From Flavobacterium tyrosinilyticum (lineage in GTDB: Bacteria > Bacteroidota > Bacteroidia > Flavobacteriales > Flavobacteriaceae), in NCBI RefSeq assembly GCF_023656565.1, contig NZ_JAMOKG010000003.1, positions 310,001 through 374,000 of the forward strand: a stretch of 64,000 nucleotides of DNA. Direction: 5' to 3'. This document shows, piece after piece, positions 53,001-59,982 of this stretch (position 1 is its first letter; each line of letters starts with the position of its first letter). The position numbers and the translations under genes are program-made. The notes beneath the pieces were generated by a model. The model worked only from the letters and a program-made list of their open reading frames with translations, did no database searches and had not been told where the DNA came from.

Positions 53001-53171
53001 GGATTATTGCCTGCTGCGTTATCCACCGGAATGGGTTCTGAAGTGCAAAAACCACTAGCCATCATGATTGTGGGCGGATTAATAACGTGTATGATTTTAT
53101 CGCTTACCGTTTTACCGCAAGTGTTCTACTGGTTTTACCGTAAAAAAGATCCAAGCAACACAGCATCTTAA
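50067..53171 (+). CDS. CzcA-type heavy-metal RND efflux pump
   Basis: A 1034-residue pump of the HME family, with 12 membrane segments and two periplasmic loops. The TM4 proton-relay motif reads MGALDFGLLLEGTLVIVEQ. Asp395 and Glu408 match the first and third acidic positions of CzcA, but the middle Asp is Glu401 here. Such pumps export Co, Zn, Cd, Ni or Cu/Ag; the metal is not clear from sequence. It closes an operon of kinase, channel, adaptor and pump and is followed by a terminator. Confidence 0.92.
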   Translation: MKKFVQGLVAFSLKNSLIVFFLTAILLVAGIVSYIHTPIEAFPDVTNTRARIITQWPGRSAEEVEKFITLPISKQMNTIPKKAEVRSISLFGLSVVTVLFDDGVEDFYAQQYASNRMSGLDLPEGADAEIDPPSGATGEIFRYVIKSDLPIKEIQAIQDWVIERELVAVPGVADVVSFGGEEKMFEIKINPTQLENYNLSALDVYEAVSKSNINVGGDVIQRGDQAYVVRGVGLVNKVEDIGNILIETKGGAPVLVKHVAEVSISAKPRLGQVGLDENDDVVEGIVVMLRGENPGEVIKKLKERLTELNERVLPDNVKIVPFIDRTELVNTTVKTVTKNLVEGILLVSLIVFIFLYNWRTSLIVASVIPLSFLFAIVMLRIQGLPANLISMGALDFGLLLEGTLVIVEQVFVSLEKKAHKVGMERFNSMSKMGLIKKSVGSVATYIFFALIILIVALMPIFSFTKVEGKMFSPLAFTLSYALLGSLLLSLTYVPAMCKVMLTKNIVEKENMISRFFRENLFKLFQWSTKHRKATFYAFLALLAVCCAKFAFYGSEFIPKLNEGAIYVRATLPNSINLDESVRLTKEMKAKIRKFEEVKFVLSQTGRPNDGTDPTGFFNIEFHIELKHKDEWKHDISKEELIAEIKKVLDVYPGIAFGFSQPIQDNVEEYVAGVKSPLAIKIFGSDLFQLEEMAAKVANSIKDVKGIEDINVYKNIGLPELRIQLDDEKMARYAVTTADAQAVIRMTIGGQAATKFYDDEKIFDIMLRFEKEYRDSKEKIEGILIPTLNGKKVPLKEIATVDYKTGPTFIYREGNSRYIAVGFSIEGRDLGSTIDEAQKKVAAEVKLPKENVMKWAGEFESKERATKQLAMIIPVVLVLILCLLYFNFGNFKDTMIAVTAMPYAFIGGFLSLWVTGTVFGISAGIGFIILFGVSAIDSIVLIGMIRENMRNGMHLRDAISHGIHSRIRPIVMIALMGSLGLLPAALSTGMGSEVQKPLAIMIVGGLITCMILSLTVLPQVFYWFYRKKDPSNTAS

Positions 53172-53191
53172 TCTTACTTCTATATCAATTG

Positions 53192-53231
53192 AAAAAGCAC
53201 CTTTAGACATTTGGTTTATAAGGTGCTTTTA
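53192..53231 (+). terminator. Terminator of the metal-efflux operon
   Basis: A stem of AAAAGCACCTT/AAGGTGCTTTT lies 20 bases after the pump stop codon. Confidence 0.8.
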
Positions 53232-53370
53232 TTGAAATAGAACGAATCGTAAAAATACCCTATAATGATACAATTAAAACTTTTAAGGGTGTATTATTAA
53301 AAAAACACATTTTACAAAACATCAACTAAGTAATTTAAAACCATAGTATTCTTTTTTAAATTTTCTTTTT

Positions 53371-53814
53371 ATGAAACAGAAATCTGACCATCAAAAAGCT
53401 GGCGAAATAGCAGAATCGGAGTTACTGCATCATGTCAGACTTAGTATCAATCCGAAGTTTCAGGATTGGGTTTTATTTAAAAACGGAACGTATATCATTT
53501 TTGAACATGCAGAAGAAATTCCCGATTTAAAAAGTGTTGCGCTAAAATTTATGGAAGAATTTGGTCCTGTTTATATAGGAGAACGTTCTGAAGAATTTGA
53601 TGTCACCGATTTAAAAAATACAGAAGGCTGGATTGTTTCTGGACATGGATATGGAATGTATACGTATGTAAGTCCGCAAGAAATAAAATCTAAAAAGCCA
53701 GATACAATAACCATTGGTTTGTCAGGTCGAGGAAAAAGAGATTTAGACGGCAGAAATCCTATTATTATTCATATTAATAGACAAAATTGTCAGCAAAGAG
53801 ACTATGAAAGATGA
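53371..53814 (+). CDS. Hypothetical protein, 147 residues
   Basis: A soluble protein with no signal or membrane segment, not recognised. Readable features are a first part rich in charged residues (HQKAGEIAESELLHHVRLSI), a middle part FGPVYIGERSEEFDVTDL, and a Gly-rich strand pair GWIVSGHGYGMYTYVSPQE with ITIGLSGRGKRDLDGRN after it. It stands alone after the metal-efflux operon and before a terminator-ended element. Codon use is like its neighbours, so it is probably a real gene. Confidence 0.6.
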   Translation: MKQKSDHQKAGEIAESELLHHVRLSINPKFQDWVLFKNGTYIIFEHAEEIPDLKSVALKFMEEFGPVYIGERSEEFDVTDLKNTEGWIVSGHGYGMYTYVSPQEIKSKKPDTITIGLSGRGKRDLDGRNPIIIHINRQNCQQRDYER

Positions 53815-53856
53815 TATTGTAAACGAATGACTTTTATTATGTTTTCTTTCTGGCAG

Positions 53857-53951
53857 ATTACAAATTACTTTACACATTCTTAGAAATATCACATTCTATT
53901 TTTTTTTGCAATTTACTCAAGGACAGCACCTCATTGGTCGCTGTCCTTTTT
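53857..53951 (+). ncRNA. Possible small RNA or 3'-UTR element ending in a terminator, copy 2
   Basis: GATTACAAATTACTTTACAC then ATTCTTAGAAAT matches the element at 35693, and it ends with a 9-bp stem AAGGACAGC/GCTGTCCTT plus T-run (53919-53951). It may simply be the terminator of the preceding gene. Confidence 0.35.
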
Positions 53952-54030
53952 ATTTGCTTTTTTTTAAAACTACTCTTTTTATTCAAAACTTTTAACTTTA
54001 AAAAAAACTTTTTATAATACTATTAGTAAA

Positions 54031-54417
54031 ATGTGTAATTTTAATTTTACTGTTTCAAAGACAAATCAAATTCTAACTCTTATGCCACTAACAAAAAAAA
54101 TCACAGAATTAACGTCCAAAAAATACAGCACCAATATTACTATTATGGGTGACTATGAGGGCAGCAACAATACTTCGATTCTCGACAATGACAACGGGAC
54201 AATCTTAGTTGTTTCAGATAGAGACCAATTCTATTTTAGAGACCAGCAGCGTAATCTCTGGCTGTCAGTTCTAGATTCATTTCATATAGACGGAAAACAA
54301 CATCATCCAGAACTTGGAGATTCTTATACACTTAATCACGGAGTACAGTACAGTTTTACAACAAAAGAGACAATTGTAGAAATGGCTTCCAATTATTTTG
54401 AAAGGCATGCAGATTGA
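54031..54417 (+). CDS. Hypothetical protein, 128 residues
   Basis: A small soluble protein, not recognised. The first ATG is at 54031 (MCNFNFTVSK); a second one at 54082 (MPLTKKITEL) would give 111 residues and is equally plausible. The body is beta-rich with NTSILDNDNGTILVVSDRDQ and LWLSVLDSFHIDGKQ. No signal peptide. It stands alone upstream of the AraC gene, separated by a palindrome (TAGCTATCGATAGCTA, 54458-54473). Confidence 0.55.
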   Translation: MCNFNFTVSKTNQILTLMPLTKKITELTSKKYSTNITIMGDYEGSNNTSILDNDNGTILVVSDRDQFYFRDQQRNLWLSVLDSFHIDGKQHHPELGDSYTLNHGVQYSFTTKETIVEMASNYFERHAD

Positions 54418-54501
54418 TATTGCGAAAGAATTAAAATAAATTCTCAAAATACTATTTTAGCTATCGATAGCTATCGGGATTGTGATTAAATAAAAAAACA
54501 A

Positions 54502-55296
54502 ATGATTGATATAAAGACGTTTGAACAGGCAGAAGATTTAAAACATCCTCGGCGTGTATTAAAATATGTCCTTCTTTTTTGTACATCTGGCGAAATAACG
54601 CTTTCGGTAGATGAAAACGAATATCTAATCACAAAAAATTCGGTCTTAACGATAACGTCTGGTCAAATTCATTTTATAAAAAACAACAGCAATGCAACCG
54701 GATTTGTTCTCGAATTTACCTATGATTTTTTCTGCAAAAATGATAACGACATCGAGCTCATTTTCCACAACAGTTTGTTCTGCCATTTTGCAATGAATGA
54801 AGTGATAAAAGTAGATGACGACAAATTGGTTGTCGATGCTTTACAGCTTATTCAGCAGGAAATTGCCCAAAAACCGTATCAATATCTCATTTCTATTCAT
54901 TCTAGAATTCAATTGATTTTAATCGAAATCAATCGTTCTAAAATAAAATTAGGAGAAGAAATCTACAAACCAGACGCTTTGTTTCTTCATTTCCTAGAAG
55001 CTATTCGAGGGAATTTTCATAAAAATCTTTCGGTAAATGAAATTGCCAATTTAATCGGCACAACCGAAGCCAAATTAAACGAACTCTCTAAACTGCATTG
55101 CAATAAAACTGCACAAAATATCATTTTTGGACTGATAATTTCTGAAGCAAAACGTTTGTTTACTTATGAAAAATTATCGGTAAAAGAAACCGCTTATGCT
55201 TTAGGTTTTAATGATCCTTTCTATTTTTCAAACTTCTTTAAAAAACACACAAATATTTCTCCGAAGTCGTATAAAGAGAAAGTTGTTCAATTGTAG
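54502..55296 (+). CDS. AraC-family transcriptional regulator
   Basis: A 264-residue regulator. The N-terminal cupin-like sensor has TSGEITLSVDENEYLITKNS and SGQIHFIKNN. The C-terminal HTH pair is LSVNEIANLIGTTEAKLNEL and LSVKETAYALGFNDPFYFSN, then FFKKHTNISPKSY. It stands before the DoxX and cupin genes on the same strand, which it may control; a family B repeat lies in between. Confidence 0.87.
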   Translation: MIDIKTFEQAEDLKHPRRVLKYVLLFCTSGEITLSVDENEYLITKNSVLTITSGQIHFIKNNSNATGFVLEFTYDFFCKNDNDIELIFHNSLFCHFAMNEVIKVDDDKLVVDALQLIQQEIAQKPYQYLISIHSRIQLILIEINRSKIKLGEEIYKPDALFLHFLEAIRGNFHKNLSVNEIANLIGTTEAKLNELSKLHCNKTAQNIIFGLIISEAKRLFTYEKLSVKETAYALGFNDPFYFSNFFKKHTNISPKSYKEKVVQL

Positions 55297-55333
55297 CTGT
55301 TTTACAAGTTTTTTCCTTTCGTTGCAAAAATTG

Positions 55334-55408
55334 CTCGCAAAGTCGCAGAGTCGCAAAGTTTAGATAAAAACTTAAAAAAAATGCTTTGCGACTTTGCGAC
55401 TTTGCGAG
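55334..55408. repeat. Family B-related hairpin repeat, copy 4
   Basis: Arms CTCGCAAAGTCGCAGAGTCG and its near inverse CGACTTTGCGACTTTGCGAG (25 bases each) surround a 25-base loop. Confidence 0.8.
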
Positions 55409-55554
55409 ATTAAATAAAAACATTTTGACTTTGTTTCTATTTGCAATTGCACTGTACATAAAATTTAATTACATGCTTTTCCTAGGATTCTCTATTCTTT
55501 AAAAAGAGCCACTGTCTGATCTTTGTATCTGAATAATTACTAATAAAATAGTTT

Positions 55555-55977
55555 ATGAAAAGATATCAGGATTATGCCATTTTCCTTTTACGAATCGCAA
55601 TGGCAATTGGATTTTTGTCTGCGGTTTCGAGTCGGTTGGGTTTATTTGGGAAACAATCTTCAGGCTGGGAAAATTTTCTGGCGTACGCCGAACAAGTAAA
55701 TTCTTTTTTACCTAAAAGTTTTATTCCGTCAATTGCAATTATCAGCACTTTTCTGGAGACCTTATTTGCTGTTTTATTGCTGATTGGGTATCAGACTAGA
55801 AAAACTGCTCTTGGCGCTTCTGTCTTAACTTTTCTATTTGCGCTGGCAATGACTTATTCTTTCGGAATAAAAGATCCTCTTGATTATTCTGTTTTTGTCT
55901 TTTCTATGGGCGCTTTTCTCTTAGCAACCGCCGACAAATACCGATGGAGTTTGGATGAATATCTTTTGAAAAATTAA
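55555..55977 (+). CDS. DoxX family membrane protein
   Basis: A 140-residue protein with four hydrophobic segments (AIFLLRIAMAIGFLSAVSSR at the start, IAIISTFLETLFAVLLLIGY in the middle). Pattern and length fit DoxX-like proteins of the inner membrane, which take part in redox or thiosulfate-related and stress functions. The specific role is unknown. It is followed by a cupin gene after 20 bases, an arrangement suggestive of one transcript under the AraC regulator. Confidence 0.8.
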   Translation: MKRYQDYAIFLLRIAMAIGFLSAVSSRLGLFGKQSSGWENFLAYAEQVNSFLPKSFIPSIAIISTFLETLFAVLLLIGYQTRKTALGASVLTFLFALAMTYSFGIKDPLDYSVFVFSMGAFLLATADKYRWSLDEYLLKN

Positions 55978-55997
55978 CTAATTAAATTTGAATAATT

Positions 55998-56342
55998 ATG
56001 GAAACTAAAATCACAAAAAGCAATGAATTAGAGTGGAAACCACTTCAAGAAGAAGGTGTAAAAACAGACGGAATTTATGCTAAAGTATTGCGCTTTGATG
56101 CAGCTACTAACCGTCCACCTACTTTTCTTTTAAAATTTGAGCCCGGCGCGTCCTACCCAAATCACGTGCATCCCGCTGGCGAGGAAATTTATGTTTTAGA
56201 AGGCGAAGTACGCTCTGGAAAAGACGAATTAAAAGCTGGCGATTATTTGTACATGCCACCAGGAAGCACGCATTCTGTATTTTCTAGAACTGGCTGTACG
56301 CTTTTGTTTATGATTCCTGAAGAAGTTGTGGTATTGAAGTAA
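55998..56342 (+). CDS. Cupin-domain protein (ChrR-like)
   Basis: A 114-residue single-domain cupin. The metal-binding motif is HVHPAGEEIYVLEGEV (two His and a Glu) and the second His is in PPGSTHSVFS. Resembles the cupin part of ChrR anti-sigma and quercetinase-like proteins. Function is unknown. Cytoplasmic. It is probably co-transcribed with the DoxX gene. Confidence 0.85.
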   Translation: METKITKSNELEWKPLQEEGVKTDGIYAKVLRFDAATNRPPTFLLKFEPGASYPNHVHPAGEEIYVLEGEVRSGKDELKAGDYLYMPPGSTHSVFSRTGCTLLFMIPEEVVVLK

Positions 56343-56368
56343 ATAAAATATTCAATAGCCTCCCGAAC

Positions 56369-56400
56369 AGCTGCGTAAAGTAAGAGACATTTGCGCAGCT
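56369..56400. terminator. Hairpin between convergent cupin genes
   Basis: An 11-bp stem AGCTGCGTAAA/TTTGCGCAGCT with one mismatch lies midway between the two stop codons. There is no strong T-run, so it is a weak terminator candidate. Confidence 0.45.
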
Positions 56401-56424
56401 CTTACAAGATATTACAAAAGATTT

Positions 56425-56862
56425 TTACCTCAAATCTTTTTTAATGACCAAATATTTCAAATCTGTTTTCCCTGTATTACTAATTCCGTGCTCAGCATTT
56501 GGCGGACAATAGAAACTGGTATTTGGACCAGCTGTAACGGTTTTTCCGTCCAAAAAGAATTCAGCTGTTCCTTCTAAGATATAGAAAAATTCTTCTTCCG
56601 GATGATGATGTGGTGCGTGCGTCGATTTTCCAGGTTCGACAATGCTCATTTTTAAAGTGTTTTCCTGAGTGAAATCTTTATTGGCAAACCAATATTGATA
56701 ACCAACCTTCGTTTTGGTGGCTTTGTTTATATCAAAATGATTGACACAGTTTTCTATTGTGTATTGTGGTGATGCAGTTTCTTTTTTGATTTCCTGAGAA
56801 AAAGTCTGCTGGAAAAATAAAACTGCAATTGTGGTTTTTAGGATAGTTAGAGTTTTCATCAT
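56425..56862 (-). CDS. Secreted cupin-domain protein
   Basis: A 145-residue protein with a signal peptide (LTILKTTIAVLFFQQTFSQ), so periplasmic. The cupin motif is THAPHHHPEEEFFYILEGTA and the second His is in PPNAEHGISN. No enzyme class can be assigned. It is convergent with the cytoplasmic cupin gene. Confidence 0.82.
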   Translation of the reverse strand: MMKTLTILKTTIAVLFFQQTFSQEIKKETASPQYTIENCVNHFDINKATKTKVGYQYWFANKDFTQENTLKMSIVEPGKSTHAPHHHPEEEFFYILEGTAEFFLDGKTVTAGPNTSFYCPPNAEHGISNTGKTDLKYLVIKKDLR

Positions 56863-56918
56863 TTTTTGTTGTAATGTTACGAAAAAAATTGAATACAGAC
56901 AGTTGCATTCATGTTTTT

Positions 56919-57017
56919 GTCATCCTGAGGAACGAAGGATCACACTAGGAATTCCGCAATCTAAATCGACAATCTTTGCCGAGCTACTTACGAAGCTCCC
57001 TCCTTCATCGGGATGAC
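56919..57017. repeat. Family A-like palindromic repeat, copy 4
   Basis: The left arm GTCATCCTGAGGAACGAAGG and right arm TCCTTCATCGGGATGAC are a variant of family A; inner ATCACACTAGGAATTC matches copy 1. Confidence 0.8.
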
Positions 57018-57027
57018 AAACTAAATG

Positions 57028-57590
57028 GAAATTCTAATCTTTGTCGATTTGCGCGTGTGATCCTTCGTTCTTCAGGATTACAAACTCAATATTAAAATCA
57101 TTTTCTACAAAAGTCCCAGAGGGACGAAATATTTATAGAAATAATGATTCCCTTTTTACAAGAGCCCTAGCAGGGCGAAACATATTTAGATTTACGATAA
57201 TGAATATGTCGCTCCGCTGGAGCTTTTTGTAAACCGCGTATCAAACAATCTATAAATATTTCATTCCTCCGGAATTACACGGGATGAGAATTTTGTGCTT
57301 TGTTTATTTGTGAAATTCTAATCTTTGTCGACTTGTGAGTGTGATCCTTCGTTCCTCACGATGACAAAATCAACATTAAAATCATTTTCTAAAAAAGTCC
57401 CAGAGGGACGAAATATTTATAGATGGTTTGATTCCCTTTTTAAAAGAGCCCTAGCAGGGCGAAACATTTTTAGATTTACGATAATGAATATGTCGCTCCG
57501 CTGGAGCTTTTTTGTAAACCGCGTATCCAACAATCTATAAATATTTCATTCCTCCGGAATTATACGGGAAGAAAATCGATCTTGTCCACC
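57028..57590. repeat. Tandem duplication of a 284-base repeat unit (family E plus half of family A)
   Basis: Two units start at 57028 and 57312 with GAAATTCTAATCTTTGTCGA and are close to identical. Each has a half family A element (GTGTGATCCTTCGTTC) and then the family E element (GTCCCAGAGGGACGAAATAT, then AGCCCTAGCAGGGCGAAAC, then TCGCTCCGCTGGAGCTTTT). Short open frames read in both copies give similar peptides but look like translated repeat. Confidence 0.85.
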
Positions 57591-57846
57591 TTGACAAAGT
57601 TTGAAATTTTGTCAAAATTCTAATGAAAAAATACATGTTCTCTCCTAGCCCCGATCGAAATGGCATCTTTTTGTGGTGGGGTTCACCACAAAAAATATAA
57701 TGTAGAGCGGGACAAATGATCTTAAAAGTCGAAAAACATCTGCTCCAAAAAAAAATACATCAATTAAAAGTTCAATAAAATAAGGACCTCGAAAAGAATT
57801 TTAAAAACACTTATTGTACGATAAGAAAATATTATGATAAAAATAT
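57591..57846. repeat. Intergenic hairpins upstream of tetR
   Basis: A hairpin TTGACAAA/TTTTGTCAA at 57591-57615 and a second TTTTTGTGGTG/CACCACAAAAA at 57668-57694. The latter sits within CCCCGATCGAAATGGCATC...GAGCGGGAC, a layout common in flavobacterial intergenic regions. No gene is seen. Confidence 0.6.
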
Positions 57847-57889
57847 TTTGAAATTCGAAAATCTGCCATACATTTGCCTAACAGTGTTA
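57847..57889 (+). promoter_or_regulatory. Promoter and operator of tetR
   Basis: TTTG (57847-57850), an 18-base spacer and TACATTTG (57869-57876) form a near-consensus Bacteroidota promoter. The operator-like TAACAGTGTTA (57879-57889) begins two bases after the -7 box, so it covers the likely transcription start. This fits autorepression. Confidence 0.7.
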
Positions 57890-57911
57890 AACGATTTAAT
57901 ACTTGAATACA

Positions 57912-58505
57912 ATGGCTAGCAAAGATCGAATTTTAAGACAAAAAGAAGAGACAAGGAATAATATCCTTGGCGCTGCTTATGATATCGTAAAAGAAGAAGG
58001 CTGGAATGGTTTGAGTATGCGTAAAATTGCCGACAGAATCGAATATACTGCTCCTATTATTTATGAATATTTCTCAAATAAAGAAGCAATTTTAGAAGAA
58101 CTGACTGGCAAAGGCTTTATCAAACTGACAAAAGAATTGCAAATTGCAATTGATAAGTTTGAAAAACCTGAAGATCAATTGGAAGCCATGTGGATGACTT
58201 ACTGGGACTTTGCTTTTACTAATACTGAATTATATCAACTGATGTTTGGTGTTCAAATGACGTGTTGCGCACAGCGATGTTCGGCTCAAGAGGGACCTTA
58301 CAAATTATTCACTCAGGTTATTGCTGAAGTAATGAAAGACAGTAATCCGAGTCAAGATATCATTAAACAAAAATATTTTACTTTCTTTTCTGTTATTCAT
58401 GGTTTAATCGCCATCAACATCATTAACAAGAGTGATATTTTAGAAACAATAAATGCTCAGATTTTGAAGGATGCCATTGGTGGTATCATAAAATCTATAC
58501 AATAA
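57912..58505 (+). CDS. TetR/AcrR-family repressor of the third efflux system
   Basis: A 197-residue regulator from the ATG at 57912 (a TTG three codons earlier is also open). The N-terminal HTH is in LSMRKIADRIEYTAPIIYEY. The ligand-binding part has a Cys cluster, Cys118, Cys119 and Cys123, in MTCCAQRCSAQEG, unusual for the family and possibly redox- or metal-sensing. It precedes the efflux operon on the same strand. A TAACAGTGTTA operator overlaps its promoter and four related sites fill the gap to the adaptor gene, so it likely represses both. Confidence 0.92.
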   Translation: MASKDRILRQKEETRNNILGAAYDIVKEEGWNGLSMRKIADRIEYTAPIIYEYFSNKEAILEELTGKGFIKLTKELQIAIDKFEKPEDQLEAMWMTYWDFAFTNTELYQLMFGVQMTCCAQRCSAQEGPYKLFTQVIAEVMKDSNPSQDIIKQKYFTFFSVIHGLIAINIINKSDILETINAQILKDAIGGIIKSIQ

Positions 58506-58524
58506 AAAATTTTCCAATTTTACT

Positions 58525-58535
58525 TAACAGTGTAA
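58525..58535. promoter_or_regulatory. TetR operator-like site 2
   Basis: TAACAGTGTAA, with TTTTACT before it, is related to the site at the tetR promoter with one arm imperfect. Confidence 0.6.
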
Positions 58536-58584
58536 AATGATTTAAACGGGATAATATAAAATCCTTTTTTTTATAACTTTCGCT

Positions 58585-58595
58585 TAACACTGTTA
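58585..58595. promoter_or_regulatory. TetR operator-like site 3
   Basis: TAACACTGTTA, followed by GAAAATTTAATA, is the reverse complement of the site at 57879-57889. Confidence 0.65.
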
Positions 58596-58641
58596 GAAAA
58601 TTTAATAAAGGTAATAAAAGCTCTTTTTTTAGACTTTTACT

Positions 58642-58652
58642 TAACATCGTTA
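58642..58652. promoter_or_regulatory. TetR operator-like site 4
   Basis: TAACATCGTTA, in the longer context CTTTTACT-site-GATAATTTAAT, shared with site 5. Confidence 0.65.
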
Positions 58653-58720
58653 GATAATTTAATACTGATTCGAAATAGAATTGGAAAGGCTTACTGTATG
58701 GAAATTTGTGCACTTTTACT

Positions 58721-58731
58721 TAACAACGTTA
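58721..58731. promoter_or_regulatory. TetR operator-like site 5
   Basis: TAACAACGTTA is a near-palindrome followed by GATAATTTAAT as at site 4. It is the last site before the adaptor gene. Confidence 0.65.
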
Positions 58732-58821
58732 GATAATTTAATTCAATTAAATATGAATCCCGAGAATGCCAGAATACCAAAGAATTTTATCCGAGAAAAT
58801 GTTCAACCAATTAAAACCACT

Positions 58822-59970
58822 ATGAAAATGAAAAATGTAATTATAACCAGTTTTATTCTGGCCTTAGTATTAAGCAGCTGTGGCGACAAAAATCAAGCGC
58901 CTACTGCTCCACCTCCACCGGTTTTACCAGTTTTAGCAATCACAAGTGCCAATACCACTACTGATGCTGAATATCCTGCTTCTATACAAGGAACTGTTGA
59001 TGTTGAGATTCGTCCTCAAGTAAGCGGAAACCTAGACAGAATTTTTGTTGATGAAGGTGCTTACGTAAGCAAAGGACAAACTTTATTCAAAATCAATGAA
59101 CGTCCGTTTCGCGAACAGTTAAACAATGCTTTAGCAAGTTTACACGCAGCAGAAGCTGCTTTGATCAACGCTAATTTAGAAGTTGACAAATTGACTCCGT
59201 TAGTTCAGAACAAAGTAGTTTCTGATTATCAGTTAAAAACAGCTAAAGCTTCTCAAAAAATTGCTGCTGCCAATATCGAGCAAGCCAAAGCAATGGTAGG
59301 TTCTGCTAAAATTAATTTAGGATACACTAACGTAACTGCTCCAGTTAGCGGATACATTGGTAGATTACCTAAAAAGCAAGGAAGTTTAGTTTCTGCTTCT
59401 GATGTTGAAGCGTTGACTACTTTATCAGATGTTCATGAAGTATTTGCTTATTTCTCTTTGGGTGAAACTGATTTCATCAACTTCAAAGAGCAATACAAAG
59501 GAAATTCACTTGGTGATAAAATTAAAAAATTGCCTCCAGTTACTTTGATCTTGGCAGATAACAACGCTTATCCTCAAACAGGAAAAATCGATATGGTTGA
59601 CGGTCAGTTTGATAAAACTACAGGTGCAATCACAATTAGAGCGACTTTCCCAAATGCAAACGGAATTTTACGTTCTGGAAACACAGGAAGAATCAGTTTA
59701 GGATTACAGCATGATGATGCGATTTTAGTACCGCAGTCAGCTACAGTTGAAATGCAAGACAAAGTATTTGTTTTCACTGTAGGTAAAGATAATAAAGTGA
59801 CTAAAATGCCTATCGTAGTAGTAGGTAAAAGCGGAACCAATTATTTAATTAAAGAAGGTGTAAAAACGGGTGACCAAATCGTGCTAAGCGGTATTGACAA
59901 ACTTCAGGACGGGCAAGCGATTCAGCCTGAAAAATCAACTAAAGTTGCCGAAGTAACTAACAAAAAATAA
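58822..59970 (+). CDS. AcrA-type periplasmic adaptor lipoprotein
   Basis: A 382-residue adaptor from ATG 58822. This start places the lipobox correctly (ILALVLSSC, Cys about 20); earlier ATGs at 58681 and 58753 add an N-terminus of unlikely composition that crosses the operator array. A Pro-rich linker (APTAPPPPVLP) follows. Lipoyl halves are IRPQVSGNLDRIFVDEGAYV and VTAPVSGYIGRLPKKQGSLV around an Ala-rich helical hairpin, then the beta-barrel. It is the adaptor of the third RND pump and its gene is 12 bases from it. Confidence 0.9.
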   Translation: MKMKNVIITSFILALVLSSCGDKNQAPTAPPPPVLPVLAITSANTTTDAEYPASIQGTVDVEIRPQVSGNLDRIFVDEGAYVSKGQTLFKINERPFREQLNNALASLHAAEAALINANLEVDKLTPLVQNKVVSDYQLKTAKASQKIAAANIEQAKAMVGSAKINLGYTNVTAPVSGYIGRLPKKQGSLVSASDVEALTTLSDVHEVFAYFSLGETDFINFKEQYKGNSLGDKIKKLPPVTLILADNNAYPQTGKIDMVDGQFDKTTGAITIRATFPNANGILRSGNTGRISLGLQHDDAILVPQSATVEMQDKVFVFTVGKDNKVTKMPIVVVGKSGTNYLIKEGVKTGDQIVLSGIDKLQDGQAIQPEKSTKVAEVTNKK

Positions 59971-59982
59971 TCAGAAGAAATA

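Noticed and set aside
57041..57540. Two short open frames (57041-57232 and 57325-57540) with similar peptides
   Set aside because: They are reading frames through the duplicated family E repeat; similarity comes from the DNA repeat and no start signal or domain supports them.
58495..58713. A 72-residue minus-strand frame with internal repeats opposite the TetR operator array
   Set aside because: The peptide repeats mirror the operator units; it has no known motif and covers the control region.
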